DNA of 64,000 nucleotides from positions 1-64,000 of the forward strand of contig JAURVB010014872.1 in NCBI GenBank assembly GCA_033002965.1, given 5' to 3'. Under the pieces are notes generated by a model, which made no database searches, was not told where the DNA came from, and saw only the letters and a program-made list of their open reading frames with translations. Positions 9,452 to 20,352 of the stretch are shown one piece after another. How positions within the stretch are numbered: position 1 is the stretch's first letter; every line of letters begins with the position of its first letter. Source of the stretch: Piper betle. Lineage: Eukaryota; Streptophyta; Magnoliopsida; Piperales; Piperaceae. The translations under genes and the position numbers were made by a program.

Positions 9452-11048
9452 TTTTCAGAGAAGCAGAAACCCTTCCAAGTTCTTCAAAAATCAACATCCT
9501 TTCAAACAATTGTTCAAAAGTATTGCATTGTGCACCACTTAAGAACCATGCAGCTGATCCGGCGTTCATTGCACAAATCTTCACAAGCTCCTTAATGTCA
9601 GGGGTCTCTTTCATCTGAGATGTGAGGCTTCTAAACCTCTTCACATATGTTGCAAATTCTTCACCCGATTCCCTTCGACACTGTCTTAAGTGTTCAATTG
9701 TCACTGGAATTTCCATGGATTGAAAGTGTTCTGTAAACTGCTCAACAAATTCATCCCATGAATTGATTGATCCAGAGGGGCGGTTATTGAACCATCTCAA
9801 GGCATTACCGCTAAGTGATGCCGGGAATTGTTGTAACTTTAATTTTTCATTTGCCACAATTGTTCCACACTCAATTTCAAAAATTGTGACATGATCTCCC
9901 GGATTGCCGTCTCCATCGAACTTCGTAAAAGTTGGGCGCTTGTATTTTTCCGGCAAAATTTCCGTGTAAACTTCATCGGCTAAAGGACGAAGACGCTTTA
10001 TCACTCCAGTTGATTCTTTGTCTTTCTTCCCAATCAATGCACTTATAAGTGCGGCTTGTGCATCCATTTCAGCTTTCAATTCTTCATAATAAATATCTGA
10101 CATTGGTGCTACTGGTATGGTTGGTATTTGACTTGTTGGCATTGCTGGGATGGGCATTGTGGTTGCAATTGATGGTGAGAACACCATGGAAGGTGGTTGT
10201 TGAGAGAATGCAGGGTCATACCACCGATACGGGTATGTTGGCTGGTAGTATGGTGGTTGTGGAAACCATGCTGAGTGGGGAAGCAAACTATGCTCGGTCC
10301 GACTTGGTTGCATAGTTGGATAGTCTTTCATCCAACTTGGTTTGGACAATGAAGTAGATGTTTGGTGGATGGACTCAGTACTTGAAATCAAAGAAAAATT
10401 TTTAATTTCATGAGGGATGTTGGCTTGATCCCTCAATGTAGTAGTAGTTGTTTCGGTAGCTGGGAATGAGGTTGATCCAATTGGGTTTGTGGAGGTTGAA
10501 AACATCTTTCTAGCCTCCAGGGGTTGGTCCATTGTTGGACATTGGGTGGGAAGGTCGTCTTCTCTTTTCGACGAGCTCCCGGTTGCAGCACTAGCCCTTT
10601 GCATTTGGGCGAGCACTTGTTGCATCATATCCTCAATCCGTTGCATCCGCTCTTCACTTCGGCGGAATCTCTCTTCAATTGCTTCATTTTGCACTTGTCC
10701 TCCACTTAGCTGATTTGATTGCGTCAAAAGTATTTGTCCGACTTGTGATGCTTGGTTCATCTCCTCATTGCTTTTTGGACTTTGGCTATTTTCTTCCCGT
10801 CTCATCATGCTTCTACTTGGAGTAGTTCCTCCTTCATTTCCTTCATTCAACACTGCTTCCAGCTGTTGAATTCTTTCTCGCACATTTCCCGCAATGTGCT
10901 GGCTTGCTTCCATGTTTACTTCCAATTCTCTTTGCCTTCCTTGAGTTGATGTGGATGGGTCATCTTCATTAGCGCGTTCCTTTGGCGTGTCGCATTCCTT
11001 GTTTCCGGCGCCATTTTCTTTTATCCACACTATCTCTTCAAACCGCAC
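9372..11048 (-). CDS. Retrotransposon Gag (retrotrans_gag domain)
   Basis: Open for 558 codons from 11048, but codon 1 is GTG; the first in-frame ATG is at 10913 (residue 46). The N-terminal third has charged, coiled-coil-like stretches (about 55-68 and 120-152), and a Pro/Tyr/Ser-rich linker covers about 235-315. The gag core, about 370-485, carries PTFTKFDGDGNPGDH, FPASLSGNALRWF and WDEFVEQFTEHF, the pattern of the plant Gypsy retrotrans_gag family. It would form the particle that packages element RNA. The frame stops at 9372 inside the start of ORF2, so the two may once have been one gag protein or be joined by frameshifting. Confidence 0.88.
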   Translation of the reverse strand: MRFEEIVWIKENGAGNKECDTPKERANEDDPSTSTQGRQRELEVNMEASQHIAGNVRERIQQLEAVLNEGNEGGTTPSRSMMRREENSQSPKSNEEMNQASQVGQILLTQSNQLSGGQVQNEAIEERFRRSEERMQRIEDMMQQVLAQMQRASAATGSSSKREDDLPTQCPTMDQPLEARKMFSTSTNPIGSTSFPATETTTTTLRDQANIPHEIKNFSLISSTESIHQTSTSLSKPSWMKDYPTMQPSRTEHSLLPHSAWFPQPPYYQPTYPYRWYDPAFSQQPPSMVFSPSIATTMPIPAMPTSQIPTIPVAPMSDIYYEELKAEMDAQAALISALIGKKDKESTGVIKRLRPLADEVYTEILPEKYKRPTFTKFDGDGNPGDHVTIFEIECGTIVANEKLKLQQFPASLSGNALRWFNNRPSGSINSWDEFVEQFTEHFQSMEIPVTIEHLRQCRRESGEEFATYVKRFRSLTSQMKETPDIKELVKICAMNAGSAAWFLSGAQCNTFEQLFERMLIFEELGRVSASLKNAKASTNVVTELGESKSGETTRKAKE

Positions 11049-11063
11049 TGCTACCTCTTGACG

Positions 11064-11083
11064 GTCCCCAGTGGAGTCGCCAA
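11064..11083 (-). other. Primer-binding site of LTR element
   Basis: Minus strand TTGGCGACTCCACTGGGGAC, four bases inside the sense 5' LTR. The TGGCG..GGGGAC pattern is common in plant Gypsy primer sites. I could not assign the tRNA with certainty. Confidence 0.65.
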
Positions 11084-11087
11084 TTTA

Positions 11088-12296
11088 TGTTCGGGCGCGG
11101 GTTCGTCCGCTGGTGCGGGTTAGAGTGTTCCCGCGTCGGGTTGGAAGGGTTCGGTGGGACCGAGGCGCCCTTGCCGCGCAAAGAGACAGCGTGATGAGAC
11201 TAAAGAGTCACAAGTATCCAAGGGATGGCGATTTCCAATCCTAATTATTCATTTCCATAGACATATCATGCTTGAATGCATGAAAATTGCAACTGCAATG
11301 CTGCTTCAACTTCAGAAGGGAAAGATTGTCTTCCTCCTCTGGATTGCAATAACTCCTCCAAGGCGTCTCCTTCAATGGCGTCCTTAGTTGCAGCAGGGTG
11401 GATTTCAGCAACTCCTTTAATCAGCAAGACAGCAACATGACATTTCCTTCCCTTGCTTCTTCTCCAATGGCAGCAACAAGCAAGGATGGAGGAGTAGGGC
11501 GTCCTCCTCCTAGCAGCAACAAGCAAGGATGGAGGCAATGGCAGCAACAAGCAAGGATGGAGGAGTAGGGCGTCCTCCTCCTAGCAGCAACAAGCAAGGA
11601 TGGAGGCAATGGCAGCAACAAGCAAGGATGGAGGAGTAGGGCGTCCTCCTCCTAGCAGCAGCAGCCTGGGCGTGGAACACCGTCTTCCAGCAAAAAGACA
11701 GAGTCTTCTACTTCGTCAAGTGGCTCCTTCTTTAAGTAGTAATGCATGGCATCTCTTTCTTCTAGCCTCCATTGCAGCCAGATCCCCCTTTCAACCTGCA
11801 ATAGGCGTCCTCTATTTATAGTAAGCGAGCAGCAACTTCGTCTTCCTCAATGCAATGAGTTTGTGACTTTGTCTTCTCCAATGCAATACTTCGTCTTCTC
11901 AGTGCAATGACTTCGTCTTCAGTGCAATGACTTCGTCTTCTCAATGCAATACTTCGTCTTCTCAGTGCAATGACTTTGTCTTCTCAGTGCAATGACTTCG
12001 TCTTCTCCATGCAATGACTTCGTCTTCTCCAATGCAATGACTTCGTCTTCTCCATGCAATGACTTCGTGACTTTGTCTTCTCCAATGCAATACTTCGTCT
12101 TCTCAATGCAATGACTTCGTCTTCTCAGTGCAATGACTTCGTCTTCTTCAATCTCGTGGACCCCTTTCCCTCCTTCCGAATAAATCTCACGTATCTTATT
12201 TCTATTAAATTAGGCATAACCACGGGTTCAACCACGACTGGCTGGGTTAACCGTCATGATTGAGCCGAGGGGTGCGGTGAAAAATTTGGACGAACA
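11088..12296 (-). repeat. Right LTR (sense 5' LTR), 1209 bp
   Basis: Same termini as the left LTR. The extra 44 bp relative to the left copy lie in the tandem arrays (about 11455-11665 and 11849-12155). The sense strand should hold the promoter, but repeat-rich sequence hides a clear TATA box. Confidence 0.92.
11455..12155. repeat. Tandem arrays inside right LTR
   Basis: Same 71-bp and 18-bp type units as in the left LTR. The second array has more units here, showing that array length has changed since insertion or during reverse transcription. Confidence 0.8.
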
Positions 12297-12301
12297 AATA
12301 A

Positions 12302-14139
12302 TTTATTTGAATACCAAAATTTTCCGCGTAGGAGAAGAGAGCACGCCTAAGGAGGACTTGGGCTGATCATTCCGTTTATCCAAGCCGAACTAATTATCCA
12401 ATTAATTAAATTGAGATAGTTTGGTAAACCAAATAAAAATCAAGCTATAATTTTTAACCAAATTTACCAAGTCGAACTAATTCAATTTGAATCAGTTTTA
12501 ACCGAACTCCTACCAAACTAGCAAAAATCATAAATGATGCTTTATATTATTAAATATTTAATATTTACTATAATTATTTTTAAGTTCATTTAACAAATAA
12601 AGAATTGATAGCACACGTTTAGAAGCTAATTATGAATTTATCACAAAAATTTATATGAATAATATTCTAATTTAAGATATTGCATGATGGGTACAAAACA
12701 TATAATATATTAAACTTTCATTTCTTGCACGTACATAATATATTATTTTTAATAAATTAAATTAAAATAATAATTTTATAAATTTTTATTATATATCAAG
12801 TAAAAATACATAAAAACAAACCATACTCACCCGTAGTTAGGATCATCAACCCAGAGTCATTGATTACCACTTGACAAGTCCGGTTAATGCAAGATTTGGG
12901 CCACACACATTAAAAGTTAATTTGGTTTGGCCTCACAAACAAAACCGGGTTAGAAATCTCTCTTTTAACCTTCGTCTTCCCACGAGGGCGATGAGTTGGA
13001 ACTTGGATGCCCCCGTTACCCACTCGGCCTTGTGGCACGCCAACACCCACCTTGCCCGGCCACCCCGCGGCAGCTCGCCGACCCACGACGCCGTCCCTGC
13101 CCCGCTCGCCACCGAGCGACTCCCGCCGCCCCCATGTACGGCCATCCCCGGTGGCCCCGCCGCACGTTCAGCCGCGCATACCGCCACTCCAGGCCCTCGC
13201 GTACAGCTATTCGAGGCCGCCCCCGCGTACAGATATCCCTGGCGGCCCCTTCGGCCGCACCGCCGCCACGGCCTCTCCAAGGCGTACGGCCATCTACTGG
13301 CCGCCCCCACCACGGCGGTCCCCGGTGGCCCATCCGCTGCCACGGTGGCGGATCACGGCCCCAGTGGACCGCCCGCGCGACGCACCCACGTGGGCATGCC
13401 ACCGCCCACACGCCGCGCGGCACACCTCTTTTATTTTTTAAAATAACTTAGTCGTATAGATTTATCACCCAATTATTTTGACAAAATCTTACCCACCAAG
13501 CCAAACAAATTCGGTTACTTTCCATCACCATTTTATACAGTTCGGATATAATTTCTCAATAAAATTTGTCATCGAACGGGGACAAGTTGTCATCAATCTG
13601 TTACTTAACTTAATTTGTTGTCAAAGCCAATCTGTCACTTAACTCAATTTGTTGTCAAAGCTTCTGGCATTAAAATTTGTAAAATTTGGTGACATTAAAA
13701 ATTCGGTGACAAAAGGATATTTTTTATCTTCATCCTTTGGTACTAATTTATTGTCTTACCATTGTCATTCATAATTGCGCTCCTGATTGTAACAATCTTA
13801 ATTCTAGAAGCTCATGAGGTAGTAATGATCTTTACTTAACGATTTTCTGTTCAGGAAGCGAAACTAACGATTTTGATTCCAGGAGGAAATAGTAACATAC
13901 CGGGGTTACAGAATTTCATTTCTCATAATTATTACATTCAAGTACTCATACTTATGGAGTCTAAATGAAGTAGAACAAAATGGCAAGCGTGAACTATGGG
14001 GAATGGCTAGTTCTAATATGCAGGCATGGCTATTATATATGTTAAACATCACCTAGATCATGAGTACTGCTTGAAAAAGGGGAAGAAAAACATAACCGTG
14101 ATCTAAGCTAAAGAAAAAAGTTTTCATAACTTAAGTATA
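12302..14139. other. Flank resumes, GC-rich patch, no gene called
   Basis: 12302-12990 continues the block interrupted by the LTR element and matches about 33870-34900. It is AT-rich with many AACCAAA-type words. 12990-13440 is strongly GC-rich, with repeated words around TACGGCCAT..GGCGGCCCC and open frames on both strands, which look like composition artefacts or a MULE-type patch. Two 36-bp units repeat at about 13595-13665. Nothing coding is supported. Confidence 0.5.
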
Positions 14140-15599
14140 TTACATTATGGAACATGCATGAGGGTTCTCATCACTGAATATTTCAGGAGAGTAGATGTAC
14201 TCCACATAGTATTTAGCTGGCCAGTACTCCATCTTCTTCGCACTATCTTGCCTATTTTCTTCTCCTTTGGCAGCTTCCTCTTCTTTATTATTCTCTCCTC
14301 CCTCCTTCTCATCCTTCTTTTCTTCTCCTTCCTCATCCTTCTTTTCTTCTTTTTTCTCCTCTTCCTGCACCAAGGAGGCCACTTTCCTCATTCTCTTGTA
14401 CACTTTCTGGACGAGCTGTTCTGGGTCTACAACCCCTTTCACAATCACTTGGTCATTATTTAAATCTGCTTCCACCGATTCAACTCCTAAATTAAAGTGC
14501 ATAAATGCATGACTAATTAGTAAGTGCAAGAGTTGCCTAGCTACATACACAAAGTACTGAAGCATTAGTATTATTGGTTTTTCTTGTAAAGATGAAGTGA
14601 ATTACCACCCATTTTTCGAATCCTCTTTTGTAAAACTTGTGCACAGGCTTCACAGTGCATTCTCACTTTGAGAATCGCTGTTTTTACAGGCGGCAGCTGA
14701 AAAAGATAAAGATACCAATGGGAATGATCAGAAAGGACAAAAAATCTATACCTATATATATATATACACACACACAAGTGGTTGAGAGCCCGTATATAGA
14801 TCATGTACGTACCTCTTCCTTCTTGATCTCCTCTACGTTGTCAGCTTTGTCATCTTCCTTCTTTTCTTCTTTTTCGGGTTTGGGCAATGGTGAAATGATC
14901 TCAGTTTTTCTGCCCGTCTTTCTTTGGATTCTCTCGCACACTTTAACTGGGTCGGCAGCCTTTCCCTTCACCACCACCATGTGTGATTTGCAGTCCGTTT
15001 TCACGTCCTCCACACCTAATTATATTTTAAAATACAACCATCAAAAAAGTTTGTAAATATGCATAAACATACATGATATTCATAGAATTTTCTTTTAGTT
15101 GGTGTGTTAGCTTGTAAGGTAAACGGTTTATCATGTTCCGTGGAAACTATCGAATTGGCACATAATTAAACAGGCCAAATTATAAGACGAATACGTACCT
15201 TCAAACCGTCTCAAGGATTTCTGAACTCTTCTTGCACACCCCTCGCAATGCATGTCCACCTTGAGAACTATTTCTTCGTTCACTTCTTTCTTCTCTTCCC
15301 GCCCTTCTTTTTTCTGTTGCTCACCCTTCTTCTGTAAGCAAAAACACATATATAAAATCACACGTAGGATACATTCTTAGCTATATTCATGTCTTCCAAT
15401 TGAGTTACGAACATATAACATTTAGTCTAAGCTCATAAATATAAACGCATTGCAATTCACTCTATGTAGGCCAAACTGATTTTAAACACGAGTAATGTGC
15501 AACTAAAGCAAACGCTTCCTTGGTAAAAACAGGCAAGCTCAGAGGGTATGTATGTATGTATGCAGGATCAGAGTTGAGAGTTGAACTTACTTCACCCAT
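14140..15599 (-). CDS. HIPP: Heavy-metal-associated isoprenylated plant protein (HIPP), two HMA domains
   Basis: Exons by my reading: 15599-15591 (only Met-Gly-Glu), 15331-15199, 15015-14813, 14696-14606 and 14486-14140, all GT-AG, giving 260 codons. HMA domain 1 (about 24-90) has MHCEGC with Cys32 and Cys35. HMA domain 2 (about 120-185) has MHCEAC with Cys130 and Cys133. Between and after them are Lys/Glu-rich linkers, the longer at about 187-230. The end is CSIM (257-260), a CaaX farnesylation box, preceded by the YSPEIFSDENPHA tail typical of one HIPP subgroup. Known family roles are binding of soft metals such as Cd, Zn or Cu and stress signalling at membranes or nucleus; the metal here is not known. 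The fourth donor could be 14609 or 14605; I chose GTAATT because it keeps the normal HMA length. Single copy, not part of the P450 duplication. Confidence 0.92.
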
Positions 15600-15670
15600 G
15601 CTTCCAAAAAGAACCAACAGTACTGCTCAAATATAAAATGGAGACGATCCTTGTCTTGCTCAGAGCCAAC

Positions 15671-15697
15671 TATATGTATATATATATATATACATAT
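15671..15697 (-). promoter_or_regulatory. Possible TATA region of HIPP gene
   Basis: A TA-rich run (TATATGTATATATATATATA) begins 72 bp upstream of the HIPP start codon. The position fits a TATA box, but simple TA repeats are common throughout this window. Confidence 0.3.
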
Positions 15698-15699
15698 CA

Positions 15700-18600
15700 A
15701 GAACTAGAAGAGTGATATATATACTCTGCAATGTTCCAGTGCTTTCCATGAAAACAAGAAAAATGAGGAATGGGGGATTGTTTAAAATAGGAAAGAAAAT
15801 TTTGAAGCGCCACCACACAATTCTTGACAACTTTCTGGGTGGATGGCATGCTGAAAATGTTCTCTGGGTTACTGGGTATTACTGCATCTCCAATGTGGAT
15901 CCCAGTTTTCGAATCGGCATATTACACCTAACGGCTATTAAATCTCCTTGATTAAATTTAAACACGCAAATTTACAGTTGGTCGCAACGGCAATACCTAA
16001 ATTTAAGCATTTCTACACACCGTATATATAACTATATACATGTAATGCGTTGTCGAAATCAATTGAGATTTGAGAATTGAACATGTAATATGCACGGTTA
16101 AACAAATAGCTTACTTAGGCCACGATTAAGCTTGCTTAATTATCTGTTATATAACGATCTCAAGCATCAATATGTTAAGGATGAGCATGCTTATAAGCAT
16201 TAAACTATCCTTTGTCTTTGGAGAAATGGTAGTATAAGATCCGAATAGCCTGCCTTCAAATTAGAATTAACAGGGGTGATCATCACAATTACTCAACATA
16301 GGCCCCATGCACCTTGGTTTCTCACCAAGCTCAATAATCAAGGGCAGAAGTGCACCTTTACCCTGTGGGTTTCGTATTGGCGAACTCCTTACAAATGAAA
16401 GCTGATCATCAATTTGGAGCATCCACATAAGGCAATCATCCAATGAATGATGGACGGTTATGATGATAAACATTATCTCTGTTTGCTAACTTTTCATCTT
16501 CACTTTTTCACTGGGCTGCTCTCTCTGTTTGCTAACTTTTCATCTTCACTTTAAATTCTCTTGATATGTGTTTCAATGTTGTATAGCTTGAATTCATCGA
16601 TAAATATTCCTATGAGGATTTTCTATGATGTTCAATTTGCCAGTTGGTAAGAATAATGGACAGAGATGAGTCGGATGGAATGAACAGAGTAGGTTAATTG
16701 TTGAGGCTATCAATGATGAACCTTTCTCAATAATAATAATTCATCCATCTTTGTCAAGCTGTTTGTGACACAAAAATGGATGTGAGGTGGGAAAGTTGTT
16801 GAGCTGTAAAGAAGCTATGTTAGTCAGGAGAACAGGTAAGCACTGGCCCTTTATATCAGAAGTTAGCGAAGAAAAGGAAAGAAGCCAAAGGTGAGGCTCA
16901 AAGGTTTTTGGTATTTGGATTTTCTTCAGAACTTTATTTGGCGGAACATTTGAGCCTAAACCTGCACAAGGCTGCCCCAAATAGCTGAATTGCCGCCGCT
17001 TACTTGTTTAGCGCCCCTTTGCCACGGGAGTAAATGATAATGTAAATATACTTAGGGGACAAAAGGATATATGTATATATGATTTTTGCTACCAAGCAGT
17101 TGAGGTACACCTAGTAGCCTGGCTAGGGCAAAAAAACCTTAAATGTACATATAATTTACCAGCGATCTAGGGATACAGAAGTGTGGCTAGGTTTAGCCCA
17201 TTAATTAATCAATTGCTTTGCCCTGGTAGTGAAGTAGACAAGATTTATAGCTTTACTTAGGAGGTGAGCCAAATTAACTGAATTTTATTAGGCAGTCAAA
17301 TTTTGCAACCAAACCCAAACCAAATTACTCTTTCAATTAAATTAAATTGAATAAAAATGTTTCGGTTAATTTAGTTTGACAACCCAATATTTGAATAACA
17401 TCATAATTTATAAAAAAATTGTTGTTTAATTTATTTAATTAACATTGTATCATTATTTTGAGAAACATAACCGTTTAATAAAATTTAATCATATATATAT
17501 TATAACTTCATGATAATCAACATTAAATATACATTTTAAATTCTTCAAAAAAATTAACTAATTCAATTATTTTGATTAATTCGATAACCAAAATATTAAT
17601 ATACATATCAATTTCTTTGAAAGCGAAGCCAATTTGCTAATTCAAGTTTGGTTTGTTTTGTTTTTTAGCAAATTATGCTCACCTTCACTGCAATGTGGCC
17701 CCGATTCCCTCCATCCTAAAGTAGTTTATTTCATTCATTAGAAGAATAACAATCACACTTACAGCTGAAATATTATCAATGCCCATTAAAATATTAACGT
17801 CTTATGCGAACCTAATATGATCACATCGGTCTTATGAACACCACATAGAAACAGCTGGACTAAAAAATTGTCACCACAAAGCTGCTACTAAATGAGATGG
17901 GAATTTAGTGTGGATGGTCACGCAAAATCGGATTCCCACGGAGGCAACACATACTTAGTTGACACATTCACCTTAAATTCTTGGCCTCTCAGTTATAATA
18001 AGCACACTTCAAACATCAGATTATATGGTCCAAAATTTATCATCTTTCCATCCATATTGCTATCTGGTCAGAAATTGATAACAAATCAGCAATGCTAGCA
18101 TCAGGAAATGAGAGAGATAAAAATAGAACAATCTGCTCCACAATTGACACAAGGAGATCGGTATAAGACAGATGCTTTTAGGCTGAAATAGACAGGAGGC
18201 CACTTTAGGTTCCTTGGGCAAGCGTTTCTCCAAAGTAAAGCATCAAATGGATGCCACCTTTCCAAAACCCACTACAACATCTGGATGATTTCCAAAGATA
18301 GGAGATGACGATCTACGTAATCCGTTACCAAAGATGGCATATTGTTTGAATTGAGGTCCATTAAAGCATGATTCTGATCAGTTAACTATGGCTGACTATC
18401 ATGATCTAACGATTTCCCCAAAGGTCTTGCTCTAAAGTCAACACCCATAACCCATAACACTTCGTTGCTGTCTTATCTGTTTTGGCAAAAGAGATCTCCC
18501 TTGTCAAGTGTTCATCACTTCCATATCTCTTTCCATATGCTTCCTCCGTAAGATCAATTTAAAGGCTCAATTTATACACCCAAGAAAGTCCCTCTAACAC

Positions 18601-20344
18601 AATTCTAAACAGCAATGGTAGCAACATCAAAGAAAAAAATGGACTCATGTTTCAAAAAAAATTTTAAAAAAAAGATTAATCAATAATATCCGATTCCATT
18701 GGTCTAGATTACCTTATGAGATATAAAGCAATTCATGAAAGATTTGAGATCATATGTGCCACCGAAATCTGTCCAGGAAAAGTCGATAAAGAAGGGTGGG
18801 TGCAAATCCACCTGAAAGTTGTTCCTAGAACAACAAAGCAAACCATAATTGAGCATGCTTTTAAGTGATAAAATCATATATAAGAGAAATATACATGTAA
18901 GAAGAGGAAGTAAACCCAAAATAGCAGAGATGGCTAAATGGAGAAGAGGATGAGAGGGAGGCCATTACAGCTCTATACCATGCCGTTATCCATGGATGAA
19001 CTATAATGACCTACCCTCTCATCTTAATCCCCAGCCATGGCGCCCAAATCCAGCAGGGACAAAGCTTGAATGTTATGGTGGTAAGCCAATAGACGGCTAA
19101 GAACCCTAGGAAACATGTTGAAGGAGACAAGTTTGTGACCGTCCATGTGTACCGCCGATGCCCCCCATGGCCTATCTAGAGGTCTTTTTTTAAAGATGAT
19201 TGACTTTGGTTAGGAAAAATAATAAGTGAATTAGGAATTGTTTATTTTCTAGGTGATTTAGGAATTTAGAGTTACGAGTCTTTAGACGGCGAGGATCTGA
19301 TTTTCAAAGTGGGCCAAGAGGTTGGTGGCTGTGGGATGTCCGAGGGATTGTCTCATAAAGAAAGTAAAGTGGCCATCCCAACTTCTGATTAACTTGAATT
19401 CAAACAAAAGTATAATGCTTTTCTCCAAAAAATTAAAAATAAAAATATAATAGTTAAGAAAAAAAGATAAGTGTGTATATATATATATATAAAATTACTA
19501 GGGTGTTGTACAGATTGGCTGAAAATTGAAACTTTAAAAGCGCATACAGAGCCAGAGACCCATTTGTCCAATGTCTGCAAAATTGAAGACTACCCCTACA
19601 ACATGCAAAATACCATCTACCCAGTTCTCGGTTGATCTCTCCACGATTGAGTTTGTGGCCAGTGGGCACACCGCCAATGGCTACCATTAATGGAATCATA
19701 ACTGGCCAAACAACTATAATGCAGGGCCGTCACTTGGAAAGCATGTTGTCCCCGTTGAAATATTTTAGTTGGACGAGCACCCCATTAATTTCACTAACAA
19801 TTTGATAAAATAAACAGTGACTTTATGTGTCAATGTCGGAATGAGTCTACCTGTTTAAATAAAATCCAACTTTTTCAACAAAAGGCGAGAAATTCCGATT
19901 TATTGTCAAGGGAAAAACGATTAAACAAGGCAGTCTGCAACCAGGATAAAGAAGGCGCTTAAAAAGCTCATCATGTATCTGTCAGCCAGCAACCGAAACC
20001 AAACATCCCAAAATGTACTCTTTACTGATCTTCTCAACTCCCTGACCAAGAAGACATCAACCCATGAGGCACTCCATCCAAGCAAGGTTGGAATAATAAA
20101 ACTCATCCATCTACAATAAAAATAAAGCATCAAATCCAAATGCTGCCCATTGGACGGCAACAGTTCAATAGCAAATTTGTAATAAAAGAAAAAGAAAATT
20201 ACTATCAGAAAGACATGTATCATGAGTATACAAATTACAACTTTATTGAACATAAAAGCCCCCAATAATTCAGATCCTCCATGAAAATCCATAAAAAGAA
20301 AGAAAAGTGCATATTCATATCCAAAATCAGCTGCTGATGGAACA
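15700..20344. other. Intergenic, no gene supported
   Basis: AT-rich, with scattered short frames and no domain. A unit of about 50 bp repeats at 16470-16555 (words CTCTGTTTGCTAACTTTTC). 17280-17660 has AACCAAA/GGTTTGGTT words also seen near 12400 and 34000, an old dispersed repeat. The left limit of the NFD6-like transcript may lie in 19900-20350. Confidence 0.45.
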
Positions 20345-20352
20345 TCACAGGC

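Larger units (their letters stand above)
6913..12296 (-). mobile_element. Complete gag-only LTR retrotransposon (non-autonomous)
   Basis: 5384 bp bounded by two near-identical LTRs that begin TGTTCG and end CGAACA. It is flanked by a 5-bp duplication, AATAA at 6908-6912 and 12297-12301. Copy C near 55130 shows the unfilled site with one AATAA. The open frames run on the minus strand, so the sense 5' LTR is the right-hand one (11088-12296). The primer site adjoins it and the purine tract adjoins the left LTR. The 3.0-kb interior encodes only gag-type proteins: no protease, reverse transcriptase, RNase H or integrase is visible. This matches the TR-GAG class of non-autonomous plant LTR elements. 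The first 365 bp of the two LTRs look identical, implying recent insertion. Confidence 0.93.

Noticed and set aside
12871..13451. Several 130-190 codon frames on both strands
   Set aside because: GC-rich, Pro/Ala/Arg-rich translations in four frames at once, with repeated words; composition effect, not a gene.
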